NCBI GenBank assembly: GCA_000733355.1
Contig: JNVV01000036.1
Span: forward strand, 322,219 to 386,218
Direction of reading: 5' to 3'
Length of the DNA: 64,000 bases
DNA from: Falciphora oryzae
Lineage: Eukaryota > Ascomycota > Sordariomycetes > Magnaporthales > Magnaporthaceae
The notes under the pieces were generated by a model. That model worked only from the letters and a program-made list of their open reading frames with translations, was not told the DNA's origin and made no database searches. This document shows positions 1 to 10,336 of the stretch, in pieces (the first letter of the stretch is position 1; every line of letters starts with the position of its first letter). The position numbers were made by a program, and so were the translations under genes.

Positions 1-840
1 CGTGCCGTGGCCGCGAATGCCGAGTTCGTGCCGCCCGCCGAAGCCGAGGGCATACTATCCATCCGCGCCGTCCTCACCGACGCCTCTCACGGCGACGCGG
101 TCCTTTATGTCTACGTGCAGCCGGCCATGCACAGCTGCGACGCTCCAGCCCAAGACGCCCTGATGGTCGAGCACAGTGGGAACGCCGCGCCCGCAGACGT
201 GGAAGGTGGCATCGTCGGCCTGCGTCTCCGCAATGCTACCGGCCCTTACTCCGACGATCCCTCCGACTACGAGCTCCTCGGCCTGCGCCTGGACAACGAG
301 GGTCAGAGGCGCAGGACACTGCTCATGTCCGGCACGGCCGACGTCACCGCCGGCCCCATCGCAAACGCCCTCGCGCGATTGGCCGAGCTGGGCGGCTTCC
401 ACGTGCAGCGCTGCGCCGCCGCCGACCTGGCGTCCTCGCTCCCGTCGCTATCCGCGGCCGTCGCGGTCGGCAGCGGCATGGCTGGCACTGTCGTGCCGAT
501 CCGCAGCGTCGCGCGGCAGTCCACAGGCGACAGTTTTGTGTTTGCAGACGCCGAGAACGCCGACCTGATGGGCATCGCGCAGCACCTGCTCGGCATCGTC
601 CGCGGCGTGCGCGGGGACACCGAGGGCTGGTGCTGGGAGGTGAGGCCTACTGGCGAGGAGCTGGCGGCTTTGGAGTACGAGCACGAGCGGCAGACGGCTC
701 CGGCGTCGGTGCTCCCCGACGCCATCCAGAGCGGGCTGTCGGCGCTTGGGTCGGCGGTCCACGGGCTGTACCCTGGGGCGCTGTTTGGAATGCTGGCGTT
801 CTTTTCTCAGCCTGCGCCGTGTGCGGCGAGGGATTGTTAG
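1..840 (+). CDS. Hypothetical protein, 3' part (5' end outside the window)
   Basis: The frame is open from base 1 to a TAG at 838-840, about 279 residues, with no ATG near the edge, so this is the C-terminal part of a longer protein. I recognise no family. The sequence is rich in Ala, Gly, Leu and Val with many acidic residues, and the last 40 residues are hydrophobic and end with several Cys. Codon use matches the neighbouring genes (strong G/C third positions), which supports real coding. A 22-nt T run begins 68 nt after the stop. The function cannot be stated from this part alone. Confidence 0.6.
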   Translation, partial: RAVAANAEFVPPAEAEGILSIRAVLTDASHGDAVLYVYVQPAMHSCDAPAQDALMVEHSGNAAPADVEGGIVGLRLRNATGPYSDDPSDYELLGLRLDNEGQRRRTLLMSGTADVTAGPIANALARLAELGGFHVQRCAAADLASSLPSLSAAVAVGSGMAGTVVPIRSVARQSTGDSFVFADAENADLMGIAQHLLGIVRGVRGDTEGWCWEVRPTGEELAALEYEHERQTAPASVLPDAIQSGLSALGSAVHGLYPGALFGMLAFFSQPAPCAARDC

Positions 841-1363
841 GAGGCAGAGGGCGTTTTTTTTCTTTGTTCAACATCGGCACAGCGGCATCATCGCGGCGTT
901 TTGGGGGTTTTTTTTTTTTTTTTTTTTTTAGCATAGCACTTCTCTTACCCGATGCCAGTCCAGACACACGGACAGGATAATACGAATCTTGTGATTCACC
1001 TTCTGATTGCGAGACAGACCGAACAAAGGGATGGCGGTCACGTGGGCGGGACATCAGTGGCACGGGCCGCGTGGGCTGGGCTGGGCTGGCAGTATTTGGG
1101 TTGGCCCCGCGCTCGAAGAAATGCGGAATCGCTGGCCAGCTGAAGTTTAATGGAGGAATATTTTGCAGCTCTTGGCTGTCTGCCACTTCTCTCAATATCT
1201 ATCCGTCTAGGGACAGGAGATACCTACCTACCTCTCTGTCTGTTTAAAGGATAGGGAGATACCTACACGCAGTATCTGTAGTCTTTTGCTGCATCTCGTT
1301 GAACACCTGTCTTTACCCTCTCCTCCTCCAAGCAACCATACCTGGTCGGGCACATCCCTCACA
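841..1363. other. Intergenic region upstream of the F-box gene
   Basis: No gene is seen. It holds a T22 run (908-929) and a 12-bp direct repeat, GGAGATACCTAC, at 1216-1227 and 1255-1266. The second copy ends 97 nt before the ATG of the F-box gene. Confidence 0.6.
908..929. repeat. Poly-T run (22 nt)
   Basis: An uninterrupted run of 22 T directly after GGGGG, 68 nt downstream of the first gene's stop codon. Confidence 0.95.
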
Positions 1364-3660
1364 ATGGCCGCCTGGAACTCGCTCCCCCGCGAGATGCGCC
1401 AGATGGTGCTCGAGGCCCTCGTCACCCTCAGCGACAAGCAGCCCTCGCGCGACCGCCGCAGGAAACCAAAGCTCGCCCGCTTCGTCACCGTCTGCCGCGA
1501 GTGGCAAGAGACCCTCGAGCCTTTCGTCTTCGCCTCGATCGAGCTGCAGCCCAAGCACCTGACCGAGTTCGACAACGTCATGCGCGGCGACCGCCGCCGC
1601 ATGCTCCGCCACCTCTGGCTGCGCGTCGAGCTGGCCCGCAAGCGTCGCAGGTACACGGAGCAGACGACGCGCGAAGAAGAGGAGACCAACAACGCCCTGT
1701 TTACCACGGCCGTCTACGACCTGTTCAACATCCTCGGCCAGTGGCGGAGAGGCGCCGGCGCCAGCTCGCAGCAGAAGTGGCCCGAGCTGCAGTTCGAGCT
1801 AGGCGCCAACTCGCCGTCAGACCCCAAGTACCGCTTCGGCGACCCGGGCATCGTCGAGAACAAGGACTACACCATCGGCGAGCTCGACTTCTGCTGGGTC
1901 GACGCCAACAGGAGCTTCGCCTACCCCTCGCCCCTGCCCGAGGTCGACATCATCTCCAAGTTCTCCATCCTCCGCCGCACCCGCCGCTACTTCTCGCCCG
2001 CCGCCCTGCTCACCATCTTTGACAGCCTGCCGAGGCTGCGCGAGGTGCGGTACGAGCCGTGGTATTTCCTTAACGAGGACTCCCAGGCCGACGCCGACGA
2101 AGGTGTGTTTTTCTCTGTCTTTCTCGTGAGCACAAGGCAACTCCCGCTAACCCACCCACAGCCTTCGGCAGGGCTCTCCGCCACTGGCCGTCCACCATCA
2201 AGAGGGTCAGCATCTTCGAGCACTGCAGGGACTTCCGCCGCCACTTCCCAGGCCAGTATCTCGACTTTGACGGCTGGGACAACGGCTGGTGGGACGGCGA
2301 TGGCCATCAGCACGACCACGACCACGATCACGGCCACCACGGGCACCATCACCATCACCACCACCATGGCCACCCTCCCAATGGTTACAATGGCGACGAC
2401 CCCGACGGTTGGGACGCCGGTAGTGCCGACGAGGACGGCTGGGAGACGGCCAATGAGGACGAGGACGCTTGGGAGGACGAAAACAGCCCAGGCAGCGAGG
2501 GGCCGGACGCGCAGGGGGACGAGAGCAGCCCCGGAAACTCGGGCGCCGACAACAGTGCGCCCTCTGACGGGGTTCATTCTCCCTTCACCCCCGAGGCGGC
2601 GTCCCCTCCCTTGGCCCCTGCCAGCCTGCCGGGATCCCTGCTGACAGCCCTTTTCGGTGGCCCCGCGCCTTCGCCGTCGGTCCAAGAACAGCTTGCGGCG
2701 AGCTTTGGGGCCGCTGCTGCTGCGGCGGCGGCGGCAGTCGCGGCTCCTGGCGTTATGGGCATGGTGGACCCGAGCGCTGCTGCCGCGGCTGCCGCGGTGG
2801 CCCAGCCGCAGGACGCCGCGGCGGGTGACGACGAGCCCATGGACTACATCACGCCGCACCTCGGCCTGGGCCTGCTCTTCATCCGCCCCAGCCAGGGCCT
2901 CGAGGAGCTGGCCGTGTCGGGCCTGATTGACGCCGTCGACTTCTTCGAGCCCTTCTACTCCAAATCCGAGGCCGGCCAGTCCGCCCTGCCGTCCTGGGAC
3001 AACCTGCGATGGCTGACCCTGACGTCGCCGACGCTTCTCAACCCCACCCCGGTCGACGGGGGCATCGACGCAGTGAACGAGCTGCTGCAGGCCGCCGGCC
3101 GCGCTGCAAGCCGCATGCCAAACCTGCAAATTATGGAGCTCTACTGTACCGACGCTCGTGGTGGGGTCGTCTTCCGCTACCAGGTGACGGACACATCCAC
3201 GTCCATTTCGTGGCAGAGTGCTTGGGCGCCCATCGAAGTGACCTCGAACGTCCCGGCCGCCCCCGGTAGTGTAACAACAGTGATTGCTGCTGGTAGTAGC
3301 ACTACCACCACCACCACCACCACCACCATCCCTATTGCCGCGCTGGCGGCGGCGGCGGGCGCCCCCGGTGCGATCGGTGATCCCGATGCGCGCATGGCGG
3401 AGGGCGAGGACGACGAGGACCACCCGCGCCACTTCCGGGTCAGCGACCGCGTCAAGGAGACCTGGGGCCGCACGGCGCGGAGACACACGCGCCACGACCT
3501 GGATCCCATGTTTGAGGCGCTGCTTCCCTGGACGAACCCCTTCAACTTCATCCACCAGAACCTCGCGACCAGGGAGCTGGCCCTTTCCGAGATCTCGTCC
3601 CAGGACATCCTCAAGACGCTCGACCCGCCCTCGGCGATGCTGAGGCTGCCGGATCCGTAG
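1364..3660 (+). CDS. F-box-like protein with His-rich and low-complexity tracts
   Basis: Two exons: 1364-2102 and 2162-3660, about 745 residues. The intron has a GTGTGT donor, a GCTAAC branch and a CACAG acceptor, and both exons stay in frame. The N-terminus (WNSLPREMRQMVLEAL, then a VCREWQ segment) looks like the F-box-like helix pair common in large Pezizomycotina families, so a role as substrate adaptor in an SCF ubiquitin ligase is inferred. Residues about 295-317 form a His/Asp then His-rich tract, followed by an acidic Trp/Asp-rich stretch, poly-Ala and a Thr9 run. The C-terminal half has leucine-rich segments typical of the family. The ATG at 1364 is chosen because the F-box starts at once; an in-frame non-ATG extension upstream is unlikely. 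An AATAAA lies 67 nt after the stop. Confidence 0.8.
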
Positions 3661-4145
3661 CTTGGTGTTTATGATAGCCGATTCCTAGGTTTTGGTGCTC
3701 CAAACGGTTGGGCATTTTTGTAGAGCAATAAAGCTTGTGTTCGATTTTACATGTTCCTCCAGGCCGGGTCATGTGCGCACATGGCGGTCGATTTAAATGC
3801 TACAGCCCAAACTCCCCATGCCGATGCGGTCCCTATATGCTGTGCCTTTTGTCCAGAAAAGTAGAAGACTCCAAGATAACCCCCGAGCTAGGCAGTAACG
3901 CCGTGTGGTATGTGGCAAGAGCAAGATACGCCAGTTGAGAAAAGAAAGACGCCCGAAAACCCGTCCCGACCCAATGCTTTGATGCGAAAAGAGGGAAAGA
4001 AGGAAAAGGTGTAGATACAAGAAAACACAAGCTGCCGAAAGACAAATGGCCACCCCGAGGAGAAGAAAGACATGAAGAAAGACAAAGGGAAAGGAGAAGA
4101 GGGGCTATGTAAGATAGGTATGGTACATGATGGATGCAAATCGCT
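3661..4145. other. Convergent 3' region between the F-box and FAS-like genes
   Basis: No gene is seen. It holds the 3' UTRs of two convergent genes, including the AATAAA at 3727-3732. Confidence 0.6.
3727..3732 (+). terminator. Probable poly(A) signal of the F-box gene
   Basis: A canonical AATAAA 67 nt after the stop codon, in an AT-richer 3' flank. Confidence 0.55.
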
Positions 4146-7100
4146 TCAGACGCGGATCACAGAGGCCGGGGCGCCACCCATGGCGAAGCCGGGCGCCCTC
4201 TCGGTCTCGACCCTGCCCATCCAGCGGTCCCACGAGCCCCGAAAGCGCTCGCTCTTGGTGGGGGTCGCGGTGGTGCGGGTGGCGTCCTCGAAGCCGAAGC
4301 CGTCGAAGGGCTTGACAAGCGGCATGTGGTGGCTGTGATGGTCCGAGGAGGAGGAGCTCCGCGAGAAGGAGCGGCGGAACGACGCCATACGCGGGCGGCG
4401 GAACGAGGGGCTCCTAGAGTTGGTGCGCGGCGGCGGTGCCACGGGGCTACTACACAGGTCCAGCAGCGGGCCGTTGCACTTGTTCTGTCCAGAGGAGAAG
4501 AGGGCGGCGACGGCGGCGGCGGCGGCGGGGTTCTCGACGAGGGCTTCACCGGTGAGGACGATGGCGCCCGACGAGGGGTTGGCGACCGAGACGCGGATCG
4601 TGCGCTTGACTCTGCTGTCCGTTGTTCCCGCGTGCGTTGTCAAGGTGGCCCGCAGCTCGTCGCCGGGGATCAGGGTGGTGGTGGATGCGGTGAAGCCGAC
4701 GTCGAAGCGGCGCACGACCCAGCCCGGGGAGGCGGCGGCGTGCTCCTCGACCAGGCCGCGGACGGCGCCGGCGCAGTAGACGCCGCGCGCGATGGTGCCG
4801 GGGAGGTCGACCAGGGCGGCGAACATGGGCGAGCTGTGGCGCGGGTTGACGGCCGTGGCGGGGGAGGAGGACGACGGGTCTTCGTTGGTGCGCGGGCCTG
4901 GGATGACGAGGCTGAGGGTGGTGGTGGTAATGGTGGTCTGGCCTGAGACGGGAATAGCTGTCGTCTCCTCGTTCTTGCTCCCGACATGGCCGAGCGGCTT
5001 GCCGGCGCGGAGGAGGTACGCGGTCACGGGGTTGGTCTTGGTATCGACATCGTGGCTGGAGATGGCGGCGATGTGGGCCAGCTTGCCGTCGCGGGACCGC
5101 AGGAAGGCATCACCCGTGGTCTCGTGCGACATCGATAGGGTGCCGCGGCTGAGCGTGCTCACGCGGAACTCCAGCGTGGCCGTGTCCAGGTCCTGGTACC
5201 CCGTGAGCCCGAACCAGGACTGCGAGAGGAGCACGGCCTGGTCGCCCGCCGTCGCCAGCTTGACCTCGTACCTGTCGTCGACGGCCCTGGAGAAGGTTGA
5301 TGACAAGCCGTCGTGGCGGCCGCGGAACAGGAAGCGCGACCGCACCGTCACGGCCACCTCTCCCCCACGACGGATCTGGCAGGCCACCTCGACCGTCTTG
5401 CCGGCGCCGTCGACTGAGATGCTAGCCACGTAAGCCCGCGCCAGCAGCGCGTCGCCAATTTCAAGAGGGGCGGCGCCGGGCACGGCCTCGTAGCTGCTCG
5501 ACAGGTGCGCGAGGCCGAGCAGGTCGCCCTGGACGGGGTCCTGCAGCAGCGCCTGCGAGATGGGCTTCCAGGCCGCCACCATGGCGAAGTCCATGGGGAC
5601 ACGGTCGTCGGCGACGCGTGCCGCCATGGTGGTCTCCCCGACGGCGCGGTTGAAGGCCTCGACGCGGGCCTGCTCGACAACAAAGGCGGCCTCGAACATG
5701 TTGGTCTCGGGAGACCCCTGCTCGGTGGCGGAGCGGTCGGCCCCGTCGCGCAGCCACAGCTGGCGGTACATGTCGTAGACGCGCTGGTCGCGGTCCTCGG
5801 TCACCTCGCGCACGGCGGCCGTGTCGGCGCGGTACTCGAACTTCATGGCGAGCGAGATCAGGTTGTTGTTGGCCGTGACCCACGTGAAGGGCATGACGGT
5901 GATGTCGTCGTCGGAGCTCCGGGACACGTACAGGATGAGGTCGCCGTTTCGGTGGAACGACAGCCGGTCCTCGACGATGTCGACCGTGTCGGCAGCAGCG
6001 GACGAGATCAGCTTCAGGACGGGGTTGGGCACGACGGCGCCGTCCCGGATGATGGTTGGCGAGGAGAAGAGAGCCTTTCTCCAGCCGGCGCTGCTGCCAG
6101 ATAGCAGAGCGCCGAGCTCATGGGCGGTCATTAGCTCGATACGGAACGACCTGGCCAGGGTCTCGGTGCAGGGAGGGGGGCGGATGAGGAGGCCAGCGTT
6201 CTCATCGAGGGCGCTGGCCTGGACAGCCTGGGCGTTCTCCTGGAGGAGGGGAGACTCGGCATAGTCGAAGAGCTCAGTAATGGCGCCAAACTCGGAGCCG
6301 GCAGGCATCTCAAGCCTGCTGGCAATCAGAACGCGGGGGCCAACGCCGGCACTCTGGCGGTGCACAAGCACGCCGGCACCGTCGGCGGACCCCGGGCCAA
6401 AGTCGATGGCATGCGTGATGCCCGCAAAGTCGGAGCGGGACCAGTCGACCGGCTCGGACGTGATGAGGCGGATGATGGTAGGGATGAGGTTGTGGGACGC
6501 CGCCCGGAGGTCCACGCCGTCGACGTCCTGGTTGATGGGGATCCTCAGGGACGCGGACTGGATCGTCATGCCCTTCAGGTCCTCCTCGATCATAGGCACA
6601 GCGTCGGCCAGGAGGAAGCTGTTGCAGGGCACGGTGGCGGGAAGGAAGTGGACACGTCGGCTCGACAGCGCCGCCGAGTCCCTCCCGGTCACGCTCTCGA
6701 GGGCGTCGACGAGGGCGGCGAGTGTCTGGCGCGGCCCGCTGACGACAAAGTCGCTGCTTGAGTTGACGACCGAGACGACCATGCGGCTGTCCTCGGGGAG
6801 GAACCCGTTGATCTCGGAGATGGCCTTCTCAAAGTCGTTGCGGGGCAGGCCGCTGATGGCGAGCATCAGGGAGGCCGTGCCGAAGCCAGCCTCCTCCAGC
6901 TGCGCCGTCTTCTCGTCCGAGAGGGGCGTGTCAAAGAAGGCCTGCCGGCAGCGGACGCCGGTCCAGAAGAGGATGGTGATGGCCTTGAGGGCCGCCTCCT
7001 GGAAATCAGGCCAGTTGGTCGCCTCGGCAGCGGCAACGGCGGCCACGATGCCCTGCGAGTGCGCGGTGAAGCCCTGGAAGAGGGCAGGCAGGTCCTCGGG

Positions 7101-7571
7101 CTCGCAGCCAAGGCCGACGAAAACGGCAGTGAGCTGGACCAGCTGCAGGAGCCCGACGAGCGGGAAGCTGACGGGCGCCATGTTGAGGTACTCGGCAGGG
7201 GGCGTGCAGCTCTCATCCAGGAGCCACGCCAGGACGTCGAGGCCCTGGGGGTACTCGCCGCGTGCCCTGCGGTCCAGCGAGAGCTCGAGCAGGGCGCGGG
7301 CGAGCGGCTCGACAAAGTCCTCGACGAGGGGCCTGTAGGTGTTGTAGACCGTCCTGAGGTCCTCAAAGTAGTTCTTGTTGTTCCCCTGGCCGCCAAAGAC
7401 GGCGTGGACCGTGGCCTGCCCCTTGCTCTGCAACCTGACAAGGGCCGACCTGTTCTTGGGCCCGACGGCGCCGGTGGCTGCTTGTGCCTGGTAGTGCGCC
7501 CTGATGGCCTCCCTCCTCTCCTCCTCGCCCCGGGCTTGGGCGAGAGCCACGACGTGGATGTCGTTTTGCAT
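4146..7571 (-). CDS. FAS beta-subunit-like protein: acyltransferase plus degenerate dehydratase, no ER or MPT
   Basis: A single exon of 1141 residues. Residues about 55-450 resemble the acyltransferase domain of the fungal FAS beta subunit: FGGQGNNKNYFEDL near 58, and the nucleophile elbow AHSQG with Ser172. The sequence then passes directly to the region before the dehydratase (RVYDMYRQLWL), followed by the first hot-dog (PMDFAMVAAWK, LLGLAHLSSSYEAVPGA) and a MaoC-like hot-dog (LPGTIARGVYCAGAVRGLVEE). The FMN enoyl-reductase barrel that normally lies between, and the C-terminal malonyl/palmitoyl transferase, are absent; the family is normally about 2000 residues. The dehydratase Asp-x-Asn-Pro-x-His signature reads AVNPRH: His912 is kept, the Asp position is Ala907. 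The last ~100 residues are a Ser/Arg-rich tail. No FAS alpha gene is nearby. The substrate is unknown; it may be an accessory or regulatory FAS relative. Confidence 0.85.
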   Translation of the reverse strand: MQNDIHVVALAQARGEEERREAIRAHYQAQAATGAVGPKNRSALVRLQSKGQATVHAVFGGQGNNKNYFEDLRTVYNTYRPLVEDFVEPLARALLELSLDRRARGEYPQGLDVLAWLLDESCTPPAEYLNMAPVSFPLVGLLQLVQLTAVFVGLGCEPEDLPALFQGFTAHSQGIVAAVAAAEATNWPDFQEAALKAITILFWTGVRCRQAFFDTPLSDEKTAQLEEAGFGTASLMLAISGLPRNDFEKAISEINGFLPEDSRMVVSVVNSSSDFVVSGPRQTLAALVDALESVTGRDSAALSSRRVHFLPATVPCNSFLLADAVPMIEEDLKGMTIQSASLRIPINQDVDGVDLRAASHNLIPTIIRLITSEPVDWSRSDFAGITHAIDFGPGSADGAGVLVHRQSAGVGPRVLIASRLEMPAGSEFGAITELFDYAESPLLQENAQAVQASALDENAGLLIRPPPCTETLARSFRIELMTAHELGALLSGSSAGWRKALFSSPTIIRDGAVVPNPVLKLISSAAADTVDIVEDRLSFHRNGDLILYVSRSSDDDITVMPFTWVTANNNLISLAMKFEYRADTAAVREVTEDRDQRVYDMYRQLWLRDGADRSATEQGSPETNMFEAAFVVEQARVEAFNRAVGETTMAARVADDRVPMDFAMVAAWKPISQALLQDPVQGDLLGLAHLSSSYEAVPGAAPLEIGDALLARAYVASISVDGAGKTVEVACQIRRGGEVAVTVRSRFLFRGRHDGLSSTFSRAVDDRYEVKLATAGDQAVLLSQSWFGLTGYQDLDTATLEFRVSTLSRGTLSMSHETTGDAFLRSRDGKLAHIAAISSHDVDTKTNPVTAYLLRAGKPLGHVGSKNEETTAIPVSGQTTITTTTLSLVIPGPRTNEDPSSSSPATAVNPRHSSPMFAALVDLPGTIARGVYCAGAVRGLVEEHAAASPGWVVRRFDVGFTASTTTLIPGDELRATLTTHAGTTDSRVKRTIRVSVANPSSGAIVLTGEALVENPAAAAAVAALFSSGQNKCNGPLLDLCSSPVAPPPRTNSRSPSFRRPRMASFRRSFSRSSSSSDHHSHHMPLVKPFDGFGFEDATRTTATPTKSERFRGSWDRWMGRVETERAPGFAMGGAPASVIRV

Positions 7572-10336
7572 TGTTGCGGATGTTTATGAGAAGGGGTATC
7601 AGAAATGGAAACGCTACACAGAGAAGGAAAAGAAGCAAGGAAAGGCAAGGGGAATATGACCCCAGTGGCTCTGTGTGGCGGTCACTGGATGGATGGTTGT
7701 TCCCAGGACCCAGAACCAAGAGGAAGGGAGACGGAGATATAACCAGGACCGTCCCGAGCGGGGGAGCCGTGTGCAAGGGCTAGGGTCCTGGTTCGAGATG
7801 TGGCGGTTGGTGTTTGCTGTTGGGGCCAGCAAGATCAGGGTTCAAGATGTTGTTGTTGTTTGTGGTCTGTTGCTACTGCGAAACAAGACCCGTCCATGAT
7901 CGGGGGATACCCAGGAGGACACGGACGGAAAGAAAGGCAGCCGTGGTAGCATCCGGGCCGGTAGTGGATGCATATAGATAGCAGCTACCGTTGGTCCCCA
8001 TTCCCAGACATCCTCTCCCTGGCAACCTAGCCTGCGACAGCACTGCCTGCCCAGGGGGCTCTGCTCGGCGGGTGGTGGTGGTGAGCCAACCAGCAAGCCC
8101 GATCTGATCAGAGGGGGGCCTCTGCAGTAAGCACCACGAGAGGCCTGCAGGGGTGACAGCTGTGGGGGTGGGTGGCCCTGGCTGACCCTCGCTGTCGGGC
8201 CGTCGGGAGCCATGTGGCTCGGGGATATCGGCCAACAGCACTTGAGGTCGATCCACCGGGAGGTCATAGTGAGTGGACACTCATCAACTCGATGGATGAC
8301 TGTGTTTCGAGCAAGCGAAGGGTTGATCGCCCACGCGTTCGACTCAACTTGAGCCATGCTCGACCAGCACAATGATTCCGGCGCCAACAGCAGCAGCAGC
8401 AGCAACAACAACAACGAAACAGCGGCCGATGATAGCAACAGAGGGGGAGGGTCGATGCCAGGCGCATCCGATCGATCACATCGCAGGTGGCTGCGGAGGA
8501 GAAAAGGAACCGTGCAGGCAGGAGTGGATACAAGCAACAAAGCTAGCAGCAGCCACGGCGCCGGGGAAGAAAAGAAGCGAGCGGTTGAGGCTGGGGCTAA
8601 CCAAGCGATCGCACGCTTACTGTTTTCCACGCAAAAGCTCGGCTGAACAGCCACACACCCAAAAAATATTTCCGTCCGCTCCATCTCTCGGGACGGGTGG
8701 GGCGTTTGGTTTAGGTCCCCACACCGATTTCTTTTTCTCTGTCAAATTATTTTTAGCAATGAGCTCTGCCCGCCCAGCTCCCCCGCAATCAACCCAATTT
8801 TCCTGATGGCTGGTGCGGCGTGGCTGGCCTCGATTTTTGCTGAGCCATTTGATCAGCACGTTCCTGGAGCTAGAGCACGCGAGCTCCCCGTTCCTGATTA
8901 TTATGCAGTCCAAGTAATGCATGCACAATTTCGTCCGAACGGAGCCCACCTGCTCGGTTGGAGCCGTATCCTGTCCATCCAATCATCTACCTGCACGCCC
9001 CCTCCCTTCCTGCAGCCAGAAAACACGTCCCACAGTAAATTCAACATGCCTCCGCTGACCGTCGGCTCGACTCGACGCGTCGTCCACTGCTACACCCATG
9101 CACCAACAGCCGTGGCAACCATGCTTTTCTGCATAGACTCGTCTGTTGGTTCTGCAGAATGCTACGCTCCCAGCCCATCAACCTTGCTCGGTGAGCGGCG
9201 CCATGCCCGGCACCAGATGTCCTGGGCATCTTCTCGGTCCGTTGGCGATTCTACAAAATACGGTTCAACACCGGCCCCCAACTCACGGTCAGACCAGGCC
9301 CAGAACAGGCTAGAACCTGCGTTGTTTTTACCCACAGTGGGACTCCCAAATATTGATATGCAAGCGTCAGTCTGCGGGTTTTGCAGGGCTCTTTTCTGTT
9401 TTCTGCCGCCCCTCCCGTCAGCTGAGCAGCACACACGCCGAGTCTGGGACCGAGACAACCCGGCCCGGGCTTCTCTTACGTATCTCGCCGTGCTCGCTGC
9501 AGAGACGGAAATATGCACGCAAGAGACAAGCGCCGTCGTGTTTGCTAGTGCAGGCATGGGGCTTGAGTGGTGCCTGGAAAAGGGGGCAAGGAACAGGATC
9601 AAACGGCCGTGGACCAACCAGACCTCACCCCCCTGCCGCGATCCGTACCCGCGCCCAATCGGACTCCGCCTCCTCCACGAGCCACCGCAGATTGCTGGCC
9701 CCTCGCCGCCGCCACCAGCATGCGAGTGCGACGACACGGGTCTGGTGCTCAAATTAGCAAAATAGCCGCTTCCTACTCGGAAGAGGGGAATCCCTGTGTA
9801 GCAGCCCTAGCTGTCGTTGGTGGTGTTCGTCCTTCCAGCGCGGCGCTGAACACCGCCAGTCCACTACGATCAGTGATTTCAGCAGACAGTCAAAGACATC
9901 ACGATGGTTTCGAGCAGTACAACGTCGCAGTGAAAAGATAATCCATGTAAAATTCATTATACCGCCCAGTACTCCGGATGCTATGCAATGGTATTTGGTA
10001 AATAAAAAAAAGAACCCCCCGAATCCCGTAAATGCTGCCATGATTTTGTTAACACCAGCCCATACTCCGAGAGGAAAAACGAGAGAAGAGAAGAAAAGAC
10101 CCAGAAAACCCAAACCCCAGAAGAAGAAAAAAAAAAAAAGCAAGCCATGCCCGGTAGAAACACCGCCTGAATGCTCCAGATCGCAATGCTATGCTAGAAA
10201 GAAAAACGCAATGCAGAAAAGGGTACTCGAGAGTAAAAGAAACGAAGAAAGCGCGGACTGACCCATGAAATGTAGAGGCAAGAACAGTAAAGAAATCATA
10301 CGGCGTACAAGGCGTCGAGCTCCTGAAAGCTCTCTC
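7572..10336. other. Long non-coding region (2.8 kb) between the FAS-like and bZIP genes
   Basis: It contains the promoter of the FAS-like gene (left) and the 3' flank of the bZIP gene (right). A (CAG)5(CAA)4-type tract lies near 8387-8412 and an A-rich run at 10127-10139. Open frames exist (for example 8806-9765, +) but none shows a recognisable domain. Confidence 0.5.

Noticed and set aside
1987..3555. A 522-codon minus-strand frame opposite the F-box gene
   Set aside because: Val/Gly/Arg-rich shadow of low-complexity coding sequence.
8806..9765. A 319-codon frame in the FAS-like/bZIP intergenic region
   Set aside because: No domain, irregular composition, and codon bias unlike the real genes. 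It would need transcript evidence.
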